64,000 nucleotides of DNA. Source: an uncultured Collinsella sp. (GTDB lineage Bacteria > Actinomycetota > Coriobacteriia > Coriobacteriales > Coriobacteriaceae). Of this stretch, positions 18,912 through 28,130 are shown one piece after another (the stretch's first letter is position 1; each line of letters starts with the position of its first letter). Made by a program: the position numbers and the translations under genes. The DNA is taken from NCBI GenBank assembly GCA_900541795.1, contig UQLC01000001.1, forward strand, positions 99,676-163,675. The letters are read 5' to 3'. A model generated the notes under the pieces. It was not told where the DNA came from. It saw only the letters and a program-made list of their open reading frames with translations, and ran no database searches.

Positions 18912-19787
18912 GTGTCGTGGGTTGTCGCAGCATTTGCGTCAGCATTCTTTGCCGGCATCACATCCATCTTGGCCAAATGCGGCATCAAGCAGACCGACTC
19001 CGATGTCGCGACGGCCATTCGCACCTGCGTGGTGCTCGTTTTCGCCTGGGCAATGGCGGGCATTTCTGGATCCATTGGAACCATTGGCAGCATCGAACCC
19101 AGATCCTGGCTCTTTCTCGTCCTCTCGGGACTCGCTACCGGTGCTTCGTGGATCTGTTACTTTAAGGCGTTGAGCATCGGAAATGTCAATAAGGTCGTAC
19201 CGGTCGACAAGATGAGCACCGTGCTCGCCGCGCTGGTCGCCATCGCGCTTTTTGACGAGACGAGCAACCTTGCGGTTAAGCTCGTGGGAACCGCTGCCAT
19301 CACCCTCGGCACGTTTTTAATGATCGAGAAGAAGCAGTCCGCCGAACCCGAGCAGCAGCAAGACCGAACCTGGCTCGCTTACGCCCTCGGCGCCGCCGTG
19401 TTCGCGGCACTCACCTCCGTCCTCGCCAAGATCGGCATCGAAGGCGTCGAGTCAAACCTGGCCACGGCAATCCGCACCTGCGTGGTACTGGTTATGGCAT
19501 GGGCAATCGTGGCAGCCAAGGGAAAACTGGAGCAGGTCGCGCACGTTGACCGGCGCGAACTCACATTTCTCGCAACATCGGGCATCGCGACTGGAGCATC
19601 GTGGCTGCTCTATTACTATGCCATCGCTGCAGGCCAGGTGAGTGTCGTGGTGCAGATCGACAAACTATCGATTGTCGTATCGGTGCTATTTGCGCGCCTG
19701 GCATTCAACGAAAAACTCTCCCGCCGCAGCGCCATCGGTCTCGCCCTCATCGTACTGGGCACCGCCGCGCTTGCAATTTGGAAGTAG
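18912..19787 (+). CDS. DMT (EamA) family transporter
   Basis: A 291-residue protein of about ten helices in two clearly homologous halves: AAFASAFFAGITSILAKCGI with DVATAIRTCVVLVFAWAM, and AAVFAALTSVLAKIGI with NLATAIRTCVVLVMAWAI. The GLATGASWICYFKAL / GIATGASWLLYYYAI pair repeats likewise. Each half ends with a VPVDK or VQIDK loop and a helix. Such proteins are often annotated as EamA or YbfH-like exporters. Start is GTG 18912 behind AAGGAGG. The 271 bp before it hold no further gene that I can see. Confidence 0.85.
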   Translation: MSWVVAAFASAFFAGITSILAKCGIKQTDSDVATAIRTCVVLVFAWAMAGISGSIGTIGSIEPRSWLFLVLSGLATGASWICYFKALSIGNVNKVVPVDKMSTVLAALVAIALFDETSNLAVKLVGTAAITLGTFLMIEKKQSAEPEQQQDRTWLAYALGAAVFAALTSVLAKIGIEGVESNLATAIRTCVVLVMAWAIVAAKGKLEQVAHVDRRELTFLATSGIATGASWLLYYYAIAAGQVSVVVQIDKLSIVVSVLFARLAFNEKLSRRSAIGLALIVLGTAALAIWK

Positions 19788-19881
19788 CGCCGATACCGAA
19801 CGAAATCCAGTCCACCCGCAAATCCGTGACACAGCGCCCGCACCGGACTTGAGATGTTTGTACTGACTGCGCGCTACCGTG

Positions 19882-21186
19882 CTACTTGCGCAGCGGCTTG
19901 GGCAGCGGGATGCCGGCGGCGATGACGGCCGCGATAATCATGCAGACGATACCCTTGAGTGGGAAACACATAAGCAGCAGGCCCACAACCATGACAGGCT
20001 GGCGCATGACGGCGCCCATCGTCGATGCCGTGCAGACGGCGACGCAAAAGACCGGATCTGCGCCGGTGAGGATGGCAAGGCCATAGCCCAGGCTTACGCC
20101 CGAGAAGATAACGGGGAAGAAGTGGCCGCCGCGCCAACCAAGGTTGATGAGGGCGGGCGTCAGCATGGCCTTAACAAGACCGGTCGCGATAAGCACGCCG
20201 GCGGGAATGGTGAGGTAGGTCTCCATAAGTACATCGGCCTGGGTCTCGCTGGCAAACATGGTGTAGGGCAAGACCGTGCCGCAGATGGCGAGCGCCAGAC
20301 CAGCCAGCATGGCCTTGACGACAGGACGCTCCCCTATTGCATGGGACAGCGCCTCGCTCGCGTGCTCCGAGACAAAGTACAGCCAGCCGCAAACGGTGCC
20401 AACCAACGCCAGCGGGATGAGCCAGGCAAGCTCCAGGTTGCCCACCTCGGCGGCCTCGAACCTGGGCATGCCCATGCCGCCGCCCACAAGTTGGCCAAGC
20501 AGCAGGTAGGTGCCCAGACCGCCAGCGATCGCGATACCGTAGACCACAGTCTTCTGTGCCTTGGGCAGCTTGATGGTGATCTCGCCGGACGCGGACCCAT
20601 CGTCGGCGTCTTCGCCCTGGCCGTCGGCGCTACCGGCGAGCGGCGCCACAAAGCCAAAGACGGGCGCGGTAAAGAGCGCCGTCAGCGCGGCCTGGGTGCC
20701 CAGCAGCGTGAGCTCCCTAAACTCGGCGCCAAAGCGGCGCATGCGGTCGCCGACCCAGCTGCACAGACCCGCGATAACGCCGGTCAGGCCGGCCTCCGGT
20801 CCAATACTTCCGCCAAACAGCAGCGGCAGCAATGCCGCGAGCGAAAGCCTGCCCAGATTGTCATACGGGTAGCGCCCATCTTGCTTAACCTTAGCCATCA
20901 CCTGGTTGAGGTCGTCGGTCTTGGTGCCCGTAAGCTTTTCGTACAGACCGATCAGCAGGCCGCCCAGCAGGCAGACAAAAAACGGATACGGCAGAAAACC
21001 GAACGGGCCGCTGGCGAGTTCGGGCGACGCCGCGCCCAGCATGTGGGGGATCTCGGTCCACAGATAGTCGATACCGTGCTCCATCGCAAAAAAGAACAGC
21101 CAGACCGCGGCACCTGCGAACGCACCGGTCACGGCAACGCTAACTAAAAACAGCGCGCGGTTTGTGGGTTTGGCAAGGTTGTCCAT
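19882..21186 (-). CDS. ClC-type ion channel/antiporter (YfeO-like)
   Basis: A 434-residue polytopic protein of the chloride-channel fold. The second filter element reads FGGSIGPEAGLTGVIAGLCSW (canonical GKEGP replaced by SIGPE) and the third GWRGGHFFPVIFSG fits GxFxP. A usual GSGIP first element is not evident. These changes point to the YfeO-like subgroup rather than classic Cl-/H+ exchangers. A charged loop (about residues 190-215, rich in Asp/Glu) separates the halves. Ion specificity is unknown. It appears monocistronic. Confidence 0.8.
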   Translation of the reverse strand: MDNLAKPTNRALFLVSVAVTGAFAGAAVWLFFFAMEHGIDYLWTEIPHMLGAASPELASGPFGFLPYPFFVCLLGGLLIGLYEKLTGTKTDDLNQVMAKVKQDGRYPYDNLGRLSLAALLPLLFGGSIGPEAGLTGVIAGLCSWVGDRMRRFGAEFRELTLLGTQAALTALFTAPVFGFVAPLAGSADGQGEDADDGSASGEITIKLPKAQKTVVYGIAIAGGLGTYLLLGQLVGGGMGMPRFEAAEVGNLELAWLIPLALVGTVCGWLYFVSEHASEALSHAIGERPVVKAMLAGLALAICGTVLPYTMFASETQADVLMETYLTIPAGVLIATGLVKAMLTPALINLGWRGGHFFPVIFSGVSLGYGLAILTGADPVFCVAVCTASTMGAVMRQPVMVVGLLLMCFPLKGIVCMIIAAVIAAGIPLPKPLRK

Positions 21187-21311
21187 CGGGTCCTCCCGCG
21201 GTCAAAGTCGACATAATTACGTTTTATTGTAGAGCGAGCGTTGCCCAGACAAGCCAACCATCTGCGCCACAAACGGCACCATTGGGAGTCATAGTGGGGC
21301 AGGCTCAAGAC

Positions 21312-21845
21312 TTATCCGTTGATAATCGAGACAATCTCGCGCAAATCGTCGGCAAAGTAGATGCCTTGCTGGTGCCTCGGGCTCGAAAGCCCCTTATCAA
21401 TCATGTGCCCGAGCAGCGCCTTGAGGTCGTTGTAGTAACCGTCAAGGTTATACAGGATGCACGGAGCACTCAGGTGCCCCAACGACACCGCGGACATGAC
21501 CTCGGCAATCTCCTCGAGCGTGCCCGTCCCACCGGGAAAGGCAATGAACGCATCGCCGAGCTCAATCATCTTGGCCTTGCGCTCGGCCATATCGCTCGTC
21601 GCGATGAGGTCATCGATGCCGTCGTGCTGAAACTCGGCCTCTATAAAAAAGCTCGGCTCAACACCCGTCACGTGTCCACCTGCCTCGAGTACGCTATCGG
21701 CGAGCGCGCCCATCAGGCCCGATTTGGACCCGCCGTATACCAGCGCGTGCCCGTTGGAGCCAATCCAGTTGCCCAGCTCTTGCACCGCAGGCAGAAACGC
21801 CGGGTCATTGCCGACGCTGGCGCCCAGGTATACCGTGATATTCAT
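21312..21845 (-). CDS. LOG-family nucleotide phosphoribohydrolase (TIGR00730)
   Basis: A 177-residue Rossmann-fold protein. Family marks are ITVYLGASVGNDPAF at the N-terminus, VYGGSKSGLMGALAD and the catalytic FPGGTGTLEEIAEV, where Glu and the PGGxGTxxE loop bind the nucleotide phosphate. LOG enzymes release the base from AMP-like nucleotides (cytokinin riboside 5'-monophosphate hydrolase in plants). In bacteria the physiological role is often nucleotide salvage. Start is ATG 21845 behind GAGGGGGACTGAAT. Confidence 0.88.
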   Translation of the reverse strand: MNITVYLGASVGNDPAFLPAVQELGNWIGSNGHALVYGGSKSGLMGALADSVLEAGGHVTGVEPSFFIEAEFQHDGIDDLIATSDMAERKAKMIELGDAFIAFPGGTGTLEEIAEVMSAVSLGHLSAPCILYNLDGYYNDLKALLGHMIDKGLSSPRHQQGIYFADDLREIVSIING

Positions 21846-21881
21846 ATTCAGTCCCCCTCGTCGTGACGCGCGGCGCCCGTT

Positions 21882-22307
21882 CTAGCGTTGGCGTCGGCGA
21901 TATTCGCGCACACGGCGCGACAGGTCGGCGAGCTCGTCACGATCGAGCTCTTCCAAATGCTCCAGATCGTCCATAAAGCGCGCCATGGTGTCCTTTTGGC
22001 GCAGCTTGATGAGCGTATTGCAGTAGTTCACCGCCACACCCGTGAGCATGGCAATGTAGAAGATGCTGATGACGCTCAGGACGACGGTAATAGCACGGGC
22101 GACCGGCGTTTCGGCCGGGATATCGCCAAAGCCGATGGTCGAGACGGTCTCAAAGCTAAACCAGAGGCCATCGCCAAACGTAAGGGTCGTGGGCTCGGAC
22201 AGCCAGACAGCCGTCGAGCACAGCAGATAGAAGATGAGGAACAGGCCCGTGATACGCACGAAACCGGCCTGGCGCAAAACATCGGCAAGCGTCCTCAGCT
22301 TTTTCAT
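21882..22307 (-). CDS. Two-helix potassium channel subunit
   Basis: A 141-residue protein with the KcsA-type pore. An outer helix ITGLFLIFYLLCSTAVWL precedes the pore helix and filter FSFETVSTIGFGDIPAETP (canonical TxGYGD with Phe for Tyr), then an inner helix ITVVLSVISIFYIAMLTGVAVNY. A cytoplasmic acidic helix (DDLEHLEELDRDELADL) ends the chain. Tetramers would conduct K+. Start ATG 22307 follows AAAAGGGGTCGAG; a longer frame to 22358 lacks a site. No ligand-binding RCK domain is present. Confidence 0.85.
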   Translation of the reverse strand: MKKLRTLADVLRQAGFVRITGLFLIFYLLCSTAVWLSEPTTLTFGDGLWFSFETVSTIGFGDIPAETPVARAITVVLSVISIFYIAMLTGVAVNYCNTLIKLRQKDTMARFMDDLEHLEELDRDELADLSRRVREYRRRQR

Positions 22308-22360
22308 CTCGACCCCTTTTCCCAGACGCCCAATCACGTTTGCTCGGTATTGTCCCACAA

Positions 22361-22418
22361 CCGGCAGTTAGGGACGTTCCTTTTGTGCCGGCAGAAAGGG
22401 ACTGTCCCCAACTGCCGG
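22361..22418. repeat. Inverted repeat with GGGAC core
   Basis: Arms CCGGCAGTT (22361-22369) and AACTGCCGG (22410-22418) enclose AGGGACGTTCC and AAAGGGACTGTCCCC, in the gap between divergent K+ channel and sensor kinase genes. It shares GGGACxGTCCC with the other palindrome families. Confidence 0.6.
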
Positions 22419-22505
22419 ACGGGACCGTTTAGCGGTGCGGCGGCCGACTGGGCAGGCTGAGCTGGTATCCTTATGCGGTATTGTCTCGATTCGTTAGGAT
22501 TGCAC

Positions 22506-25310
22506 GTGAGAGCTTCCGCTGTCCTTCGTTCAGTTATATGTCGCACCCTGGCCGTCGCGCTTGCTGCGTTCGCCGTACTGAGCGCCGTCATACCCGTCCC
22601 CGCCTTTGCCGCCGACTCTGACCAGCAGGTCAAGACGGTCCGCGTTGGCTGGCTTATCAACAACGAAGGCTTCCAGGACGGCACCCCCGGCGAGCGTCTC
22701 TCGGGCTGGGGTTATGACTACCTGCAGACGCTGTCATACTACACGCCGGGCTGGCAATACGAATACGTCTCCGGCACCTTCACCGAGCTTATGGACATGC
22801 TCGAGGCGGGCGAAATCGACCTCATGCCCAACATCTCCTACTCCGAGGAACGCGCCCAAAAGCTGCTCTTCTCCTCGAACCCCGAGGGCGCCGAGCGCTA
22901 CTACATCTACGCCAAGCCCGATCGCGACGACCTGGCCAAGGGTGACCCCCAAGCGCTCCAGGGCCTTACCATCGGTTGCAACTCCGGTGTTATGCAAACC
23001 TTCGTTGGCCAGCAGTGGCTCGCCAACGAAGGAATCACCTGCACATACAGGGAGTATGACGGAGGCTCCATGCTCTTTGACGCACTCGCAAACGACGAAG
23101 TCGACGCCGTCATCATGAACGACACCATCTCGTCGCCCGATGCGTCGCCCATGTTCTACGTTGGCTCGAGTGACTACTATTTTGCCGTCCCCAAAAGCCG
23201 CCCCGACCTGATGAACGATATCAATGCCGCCATGACGGCAATCGCCCGCGTCAACCCACGCTATAACGACGAGGTCAAGGCGAATTACTCGGCCCAAAAC
23301 AGCGGCTCATCATCGCTCACCGGCCCCGAGCGCTCCTGGCTCAAAGCAAACGACAACACCATCACGATCGGCTATCTTAAAAACAAACTCCCCTACTGCA
23401 CGCAAAATGACGACGGCGAAATGGAAGGGTCGCTCGCCTCGCTTGCAACGACGTTGCACGACAAGTTTGGCATTACGGTTGCAACAGTAGCGTTCTCGAA
23501 CAACGAGCAAATGACCAAAGCCCTTTCCACAGGGACCATCGATGTCGCCCTACCGTTGTTTCGCGACTACTGGCTTGCCGAGCAGGCAGGGGTCATCCTG
23601 TCAAACCCGATGGGAACGGTTTCCCTAGCCGCCATTCACAGCAGCAGCAACCTGAACAGTGACCTTAAGAACATCGCTTGCACAGCAGACGCGATCGTCA
23701 ACCGTTTTGAGCTCGCAAACCTATTCCCCGACGCAAAGGTAACCGAGTATCCGAATGACAACGAGGCACGCGAAGCCCTCAATAAGGGGGAGGCAAGTTG
23801 CATCATTGTCCCCAGCACGCGCTTGAAAACCATCCGCGACACCTACGATATCGAGGATTTCCAAACACAGGAGCTCACCGACACGGCACAGCTATCGTGT
23901 TTGATTTCGCGCGGCAAGCCCGTGCTGTTGGGAATCATTAATAAGGGCATCGTCAATGCTGGCGAATCGCTCTCTGCAAGCAGTTATTCCCCCACATCGT
24001 ACTCGGCGCAAGAATCGGATGCGTTTCGACTTCTCTACCGCAACCGCATCGTCATTGCGGCAGTCGTCATCTGCATTTTGCTCACCGGCATCGTCATCCT
24101 TGTCTGGTCGCTTCACCGCGCGCAGAAAGAACAGCAGAAAGCCGATGCCGCCAACGCCGCTAAGACGGCATTCCTCACGCGCATGAGCCACGACATCCGT
24201 ACGCCACTCAACGGCGTCCTGGGTCTTATCGAAATTGAGGAATTGAAAGACGGCGACATGCAGGCCGCCCGCGAAAGCCGCGCCAAGGCGCGTGTTGCCG
24301 CCAATCACCTACTCTCGCTGATCAACGACATCCTCGAGATGGGCAAAATCGAAGACCGAAAGCTAACTCTGGAACATGCGCCTTTTAACCTCAAAGAGCT
24401 CTGTGACGATACGCTGGTGCTGTGCAAGCTCCGCGCATCCGATAACGGCATCACAATGCAGGACAATAGTCTGCCGTACGCCACGGGGCCATACATGATC
24501 GGCAGTCCCACCCATATCCGACAGATCATAATCAACCTGTTAGACAACAGCATTAAGTACAACAAGCGCGGCGGCTCCGTCACCTTTAGTTCAAAGACCA
24601 AGCCACTCGATGATGGGCGCGCGCTCTTTTGCTTTAGCGTTTCGGATACCGGCATTGGCATGGCTCCCGAGTTTTTAAAGCATATCTATGAACCGTTTGC
24701 CCAAGAAGGTGACGATGCGCGCAGTAAGTTCCAAGGAACCGGCATGGGCATGCCAATCGTCAAGTCGCTTATTGAACTGATGGGCGGCACCATCGAAGTC
24801 ACCAGTGAGCTCCATGTGGGCACCTCGTTCTACGTGGAGATTCCGCTCGATATCGACGAGAATCCCCAGGCGCGGGCGAATACGGTTGAGAGTGCGCCCG
24901 ACTGCTCGCTCACCGACATGAACGTGCTGCTCGCCGAAGACAACGAATTGAATGCCGAGATTGCCCAGACGCTGCTAGAATCCGAGGGCGTCGTGGTCAC
25001 CCGCGCCGCCAACGGCAACGAGGTCGTCGATCTGTACCTATCGCATCCCGCCGGCAGCTTCGATGCGATCCTGATGGACATTATGATGCCGGACATGGAC
25101 GGCTATGAGGCAACCCGCGCGATTCGTCTGAGCGAGAAGGTCGATGCAGCCGATATCCCCATCATCGCGCTCACCGCCAATGCCTTTGCCGAGGACGCCA
25201 AGGCGGCACACGATGCCGGCATGAACGCCCATCTGTCCAAACCGCTCGACTTTAACAAGCTCAAAAACATACTCGCCCGCATCAAGAAAAACGGATCCGT
25301 TTCGCTATAG
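22506..25310 (+). CDS. BvgS/EvgS-like hybrid sensor histidine kinase
   Basis: A hybrid kinase of 934 residues from GTG 22506 (AGGA 7 bases upstream, short signal peptide TLAVALAAFAVLSAV); ATG 22473 is an in-frame alternative. Two successive periplasmic solute-binding (Venus flytrap) domains occupy about residues 45-490. One transmembrane helix (IVIAAVVICILLTGIVILVW) near 525 follows. HisKA has the phospho-acceptor His in FLTRMSHDIRTPLNG, and the HATPase has an N box INLLDNSIKYNKRG and GTGMGMPIVKSL. A receiver domain ends the chain, with its Asp in ILMDIMMPDMDG. No HPt domain or adjacent response regulator is seen, so the output partner is elsewhere. The ligand is probably an amino acid-like solute (inferred from the SBP_bac_3 type). 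Confidence 0.9.
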   Translation: MRASAVLRSVICRTLAVALAAFAVLSAVIPVPAFAADSDQQVKTVRVGWLINNEGFQDGTPGERLSGWGYDYLQTLSYYTPGWQYEYVSGTFTELMDMLEAGEIDLMPNISYSEERAQKLLFSSNPEGAERYYIYAKPDRDDLAKGDPQALQGLTIGCNSGVMQTFVGQQWLANEGITCTYREYDGGSMLFDALANDEVDAVIMNDTISSPDASPMFYVGSSDYYFAVPKSRPDLMNDINAAMTAIARVNPRYNDEVKANYSAQNSGSSSLTGPERSWLKANDNTITIGYLKNKLPYCTQNDDGEMEGSLASLATTLHDKFGITVATVAFSNNEQMTKALSTGTIDVALPLFRDYWLAEQAGVILSNPMGTVSLAAIHSSSNLNSDLKNIACTADAIVNRFELANLFPDAKVTEYPNDNEAREALNKGEASCIIVPSTRLKTIRDTYDIEDFQTQELTDTAQLSCLISRGKPVLLGIINKGIVNAGESLSASSYSPTSYSAQESDAFRLLYRNRIVIAAVVICILLTGIVILVWSLHRAQKEQQKADAANAAKTAFLTRMSHDIRTPLNGVLGLIEIEELKDGDMQAARESRAKARVAANHLLSLINDILEMGKIEDRKLTLEHAPFNLKELCDDTLVLCKLRASDNGITMQDNSLPYATGPYMIGSPTHIRQIIINLLDNSIKYNKRGGSVTFSSKTKPLDDGRALFCFSVSDTGIGMAPEFLKHIYEPFAQEGDDARSKFQGTGMGMPIVKSLIELMGGTIEVTSELHVGTSFYVEIPLDIDENPQARANTVESAPDCSLTDMNVLLAEDNELNAEIAQTLLESEGVVVTRAANGNEVVDLYLSHPAGSFDAILMDIMMPDMDGYEATRAIRLSEKVDAADIPIIALTANAFAEDAKAAHDAGMNAHLSKPLDFNKLKNILARIKKNGSVSL

Positions 25311-25350
25311 TTTTTGCAGCAACCACGCACGACCAGAAAGGAAGCCAACG

Positions 25351-25830
25351 ATGTTTAGGCCCTTACGTCGAAAGAAACGCGCCATCACCGACGAGGAAGC
25401 GCGCGAACTGCTCGCCACCTGCAAGCGCGGCGTCTTTGCCGTCAACGGCGACGATGGCTACCCGTACGCCATTCCCGTCAACTACTTCTTTGACGCCGAG
25501 CACGACAAGATTTATTTCCATGGCGCCAAGGCTGGCCACAAGGTCGACGCACTCAAGCGCGATGACAAGGTCTGCTTTACCGTTTACGGAAACGAGTGGT
25601 ACCAGGACGGCGACTGGGCTCCCTACGTTATGAGCACCGTCGTCTTTGGCCGTTGTCGCCTGGCGAATGACACCCCCGCGTTTATCGAGGACAAAGTCCG
25701 CCAGCTCGCCCTTAAGTACTACCCTTCTGCCGAGGATGTCGAAGAGGAAATCGCCAAGGACATTAAGGGCGTCCAGCTCTACGAGATTACGATTGAGCAT
25801 CTTTGCGGCAAGCAGATTCAAGAAAAGTAA
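25351..25830 (+). CDS. Pyridoxamine 5'-phosphate oxidase-fold flavoprotein
   Basis: A 159-residue split-barrel protein of the NimA/PNPOx-like group. CKRGVFAVNGDDGYPYAIPVNYFFD is the typical first strand pair, IYFHGAKAGHKVDALKRDDKVCFTV the FMN-binding part, and YVMSTVVFGRCRLAND the dimer strand. Members bind FMN or heme and reduce small molecules such as nitroimidazoles; exact substrate unknown. Start ATG 25351 follows GAAAGGAAGCCAACG. It lies 40 bp after the sensor kinase gene on the same strand and may be cotranscribed. Confidence 0.85.
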   Translation: MFRPLRRKKRAITDEEARELLATCKRGVFAVNGDDGYPYAIPVNYFFDAEHDKIYFHGAKAGHKVDALKRDDKVCFTVYGNEWYQDGDWAPYVMSTVVFGRCRLANDTPAFIEDKVRQLALKYYPSAEDVEEEIAKDIKGVQLYEITIEHLCGKQIQEK

Positions 25831-25873
25831 GCCTCTCAGCAGGTCTGCGCCCAATTGCTACAGATGCTTTACC

Positions 25874-25913
25874 ATGTGGGGCCTTCTAGCCGACTTGGCA
25901 GAAGGCCCCACAT
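25874..25913. terminator. Convergent hairpin terminator
   Basis: Arms ATGTGGGGCCTTCT and AGAAGGCCCCACAT with a 12-base loop between convergent PNPOx and patB genes. The U-tract is poor, so strength is uncertain. Confidence 0.65.
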
Positions 25914-25924
25914 GCAGCGCGCGC

Positions 25925-27139
25925 TTACCGTGCATTAAAAACGTAGCGGTCCAGGCGGTCGCACGCTTCCCTCACGCGCGAAAGCGGCAGCGCCAGATTC
26001 ACGCGAATGTGGCAGGGCCCGTGAAACGGACGGCCGTCCTGATACCCCACGCCCACGCGCGCCCCCTCGTCGAGCAGCCACTGAATATCGCGGCCATGCT
26101 CGCGGCACCACTCGGTGCAGTCCAGAAACACCATGTACGTGCCCTGCGGACGTGAAAACGCGACGCCCTTCCAGTGCTTTTCTGCATACGTGCAGAAGTA
26201 CTCGATATTGCCGGCAAGCACCTGGTTGAGCTCATCAACCCACTCATAGCCCTGCGGCTGGTAGGCACCGATAAGCGCATGCATGGAGAGGACGTTCATC
26301 TCGTTGTAGTGGGTCTTGTTGGACACGGCGCACACGCGGTCGCGCAGCGTCTCGTTGTAGATGATGTGGTAGCTGCCGACCAGGCCCGCCAGGTTGAACG
26401 TCTTGCTGGGCGCGTAGAGGGCAACCGTGCGCATGCGAGCATCCTCGCTCACCGACTGCGTCGGGATGTGCTTGTGTCCCGGCAGGATGATATCGGACCA
26501 AATCTCGTCCGAGATCACCACGCAATCGTGCTGGCGATAGATGTCCATGGCGCGCTCGATCTCGTCGCGCTCCCATACGCGGCCGCAGGGATTGTGCGGC
26601 GAGCAGAACACCGCGGCATGGATGTGGTTTTGGGCGAGCTTGCGCTCCATGTCCTCAAAGTCCATGCGCCACACGCCCTGGTCGTCGAGCTTAAGCGGGC
26701 TGTGGACAATACGATAGCCCGCGGCCTCGATGGACTTGGTAAAGCCGATGTAGGTAGGGCTGTGGACTAGCACCGCATCACCTGGCTGGACATACGCGCG
26801 TAGCGTCGACACGACACCGCCCAGCACGCCGTTTTCGTAGCCGATATGCTCCGGCGCCAAGTCCTCAACGCCGTTGCGACGGCTCTGCCATTCGATGATG
26901 CGGTCGAAGTACTCGGGACGCGGATTGAAGTAGCCAAACATGGGGTGCTGAGCGCGCTTGATGATGTACTCCTGAACCGTGGGCACCGTGGCGAAGTTCA
27001 TGTCGGCCACCCACATGGGAATGCGGTCGAAGCCCTCGTCGGGTGCGTTCGGAGCCATACCGGGGATCTCGCCCCAAGAGTCAACGGCGATGGCATCCAT
27101 GCCGTGGCGGTCGATAAGCGAGCTAAAGTCGTATTTCAT
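25925..27139 (-). CDS. patB: MalY/PatB-family PLP enzyme (cystathionine beta-lyase)
   Basis: A 404-residue fold-type I aminotransferase-like enzyme. MalY/PatB marks are RIPMWVADMNFATVPTV, NPRPEYFDRIIEWQSRRNG, PHNPCGRVWERDEIERAMDIYRQH and ISDEIWSDI. The PLP lysine is in YAPSKTFNLAGLVGSY and the substrate Arg in CHIRVNLALPLSRVREA. It would cleave cystathionine to homocysteine, pyruvate and ammonia, or act as a C-S lyase on cysteine conjugates. Start ATG 27139 has GGGAGCTCAGC upstream. Single gene. Confidence 0.88.
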   Translation of the reverse strand: MKYDFSSLIDRHGMDAIAVDSWGEIPGMAPNAPDEGFDRIPMWVADMNFATVPTVQEYIIKRAQHPMFGYFNPRPEYFDRIIEWQSRRNGVEDLAPEHIGYENGVLGGVVSTLRAYVQPGDAVLVHSPTYIGFTKSIEAAGYRIVHSPLKLDDQGVWRMDFEDMERKLAQNHIHAAVFCSPHNPCGRVWERDEIERAMDIYRQHDCVVISDEIWSDIILPGHKHIPTQSVSEDARMRTVALYAPSKTFNLAGLVGSYHIIYNETLRDRVCAVSNKTHYNEMNVLSMHALIGAYQPQGYEWVDELNQVLAGNIEYFCTYAEKHWKGVAFSRPQGTYMVFLDCTEWCREHGRDIQWLLDEGARVGVGYQDGRPFHGPCHIRVNLALPLSRVREACDRLDRYVFNAR

Positions 27140-27251
27140 GCTGAGCTCCCATGCAAAGCGGACTATTTTGGTAGGCGTTATTGTCCACCAGCATGGGCGA
27201 TTTTGACATGGGGTTTGGCGCTTAATTTGACGGGTTCAGACGAATGGCTGG

Positions 27252-27998
27252 TTAGTCTTGCGCGTCGTTGACGGCGACTACGGTTAGCTGGGTTTTATCG
27301 ACCGTAAAAGATATGTCGAGCCCAGCATAAGCTAAGTGGTAAACGCGGTTTGGCTCGTGCTTGCTGCCCGCGCGGCGCGGATCTTGGCAAAGGACCTCGA
27401 CCAAGCCGGGGAGCTTTGCGGGCGGGACCATATCCTGCAGCGCTTGTGGAAACTCAACATCGAGCTCTTGCCACGGAGCACCCTCAATCCAGCCGCCGGT
27501 CGCATCCGGGTGGCAGTCCGCAAACGGGATGTAGGGCTTGATATCGTAGATGGGCGTGCCGTCGCGCAGATCGCCCCCCAGCACATGGATGATGGGGCCG
27601 TCGTCGGTAAGCTCCACGCGGTCGAGCTTAACGCAGGTGAGCCCGATGGGATTAGGGCGAAACGGACTGCGCGTGGCAAAGACACCCACGCGCTCGGCTC
27701 CGCCCAGACGCGGCGGGCGCACGGTCTTCGACCACTTGACGTTGGTGCCAGACCTGTCCTGCGACTTGGCATCGGCAGCTATGTCGTTTGCCGTGCCGCC
27801 GGGCGTTCCGTTTTCGAAGCGCCACAACAGCCATAGGTGAGAGAAGGAGTCCAGGCCCTCAACCGCTGCATTGGAGGCAAATTCCGGCTCAAAGACGATG
27901 TGTCCCTGCAGATGAGGCGCCAAAAAGCTGTTGCGCGGAATGCCGAACTTCTGCGGCAGGTCGGTATGTATGTGTGCGATAGGTTCCATGCCGGTCAT
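27252..27998 (-). CDS. trmO: tRNA N6-methyltransferase TrmO (TsaA family)
   Basis: A 248-residue TsaA/VirR-type beta-barrel protein that methylates the t6A37 base of threonine tRNAs using SAM. Family motifs: PIAHIHTDLPQKFGIPRN, FSHLWLLWRF, the signature SPFRPNPIGLTCVKL, and DGTPIYDIKPYIPFAD. The C-terminal domain (VYHLAYAGLDISFTVDKTQL) is the usual TrmO extension. An internal ATG at 27989 (MEPIAHI) is an equally good start, and no clear ribosome binding site decides it. Confidence 0.85.
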   Translation of the reverse strand: MTGMEPIAHIHTDLPQKFGIPRNSFLAPHLQGHIVFEPEFASNAAVEGLDSFSHLWLLWRFENGTPGGTANDIAADAKSQDRSGTNVKWSKTVRPPRLGGAERVGVFATRSPFRPNPIGLTCVKLDRVELTDDGPIIHVLGGDLRDGTPIYDIKPYIPFADCHPDATGGWIEGAPWQELDVEFPQALQDMVPPAKLPGLVEVLCQDPRRAGSKHEPNRVYHLAYAGLDISFTVDKTQLTVVAVNDAQD

Positions 27999-28130
27999 TG
28001 TACGGCATGGAGGCGTGGGGCGTTGCGCGCAATTCTTCGCCGCGGTCCCCCGTCATGCAACCAACGGTTGCTTGGAAGGGCGCCTGCCGCCGCGTATGCT
28101 TAAGCCATCAACCAGCAGAAAGGAGCCGCT

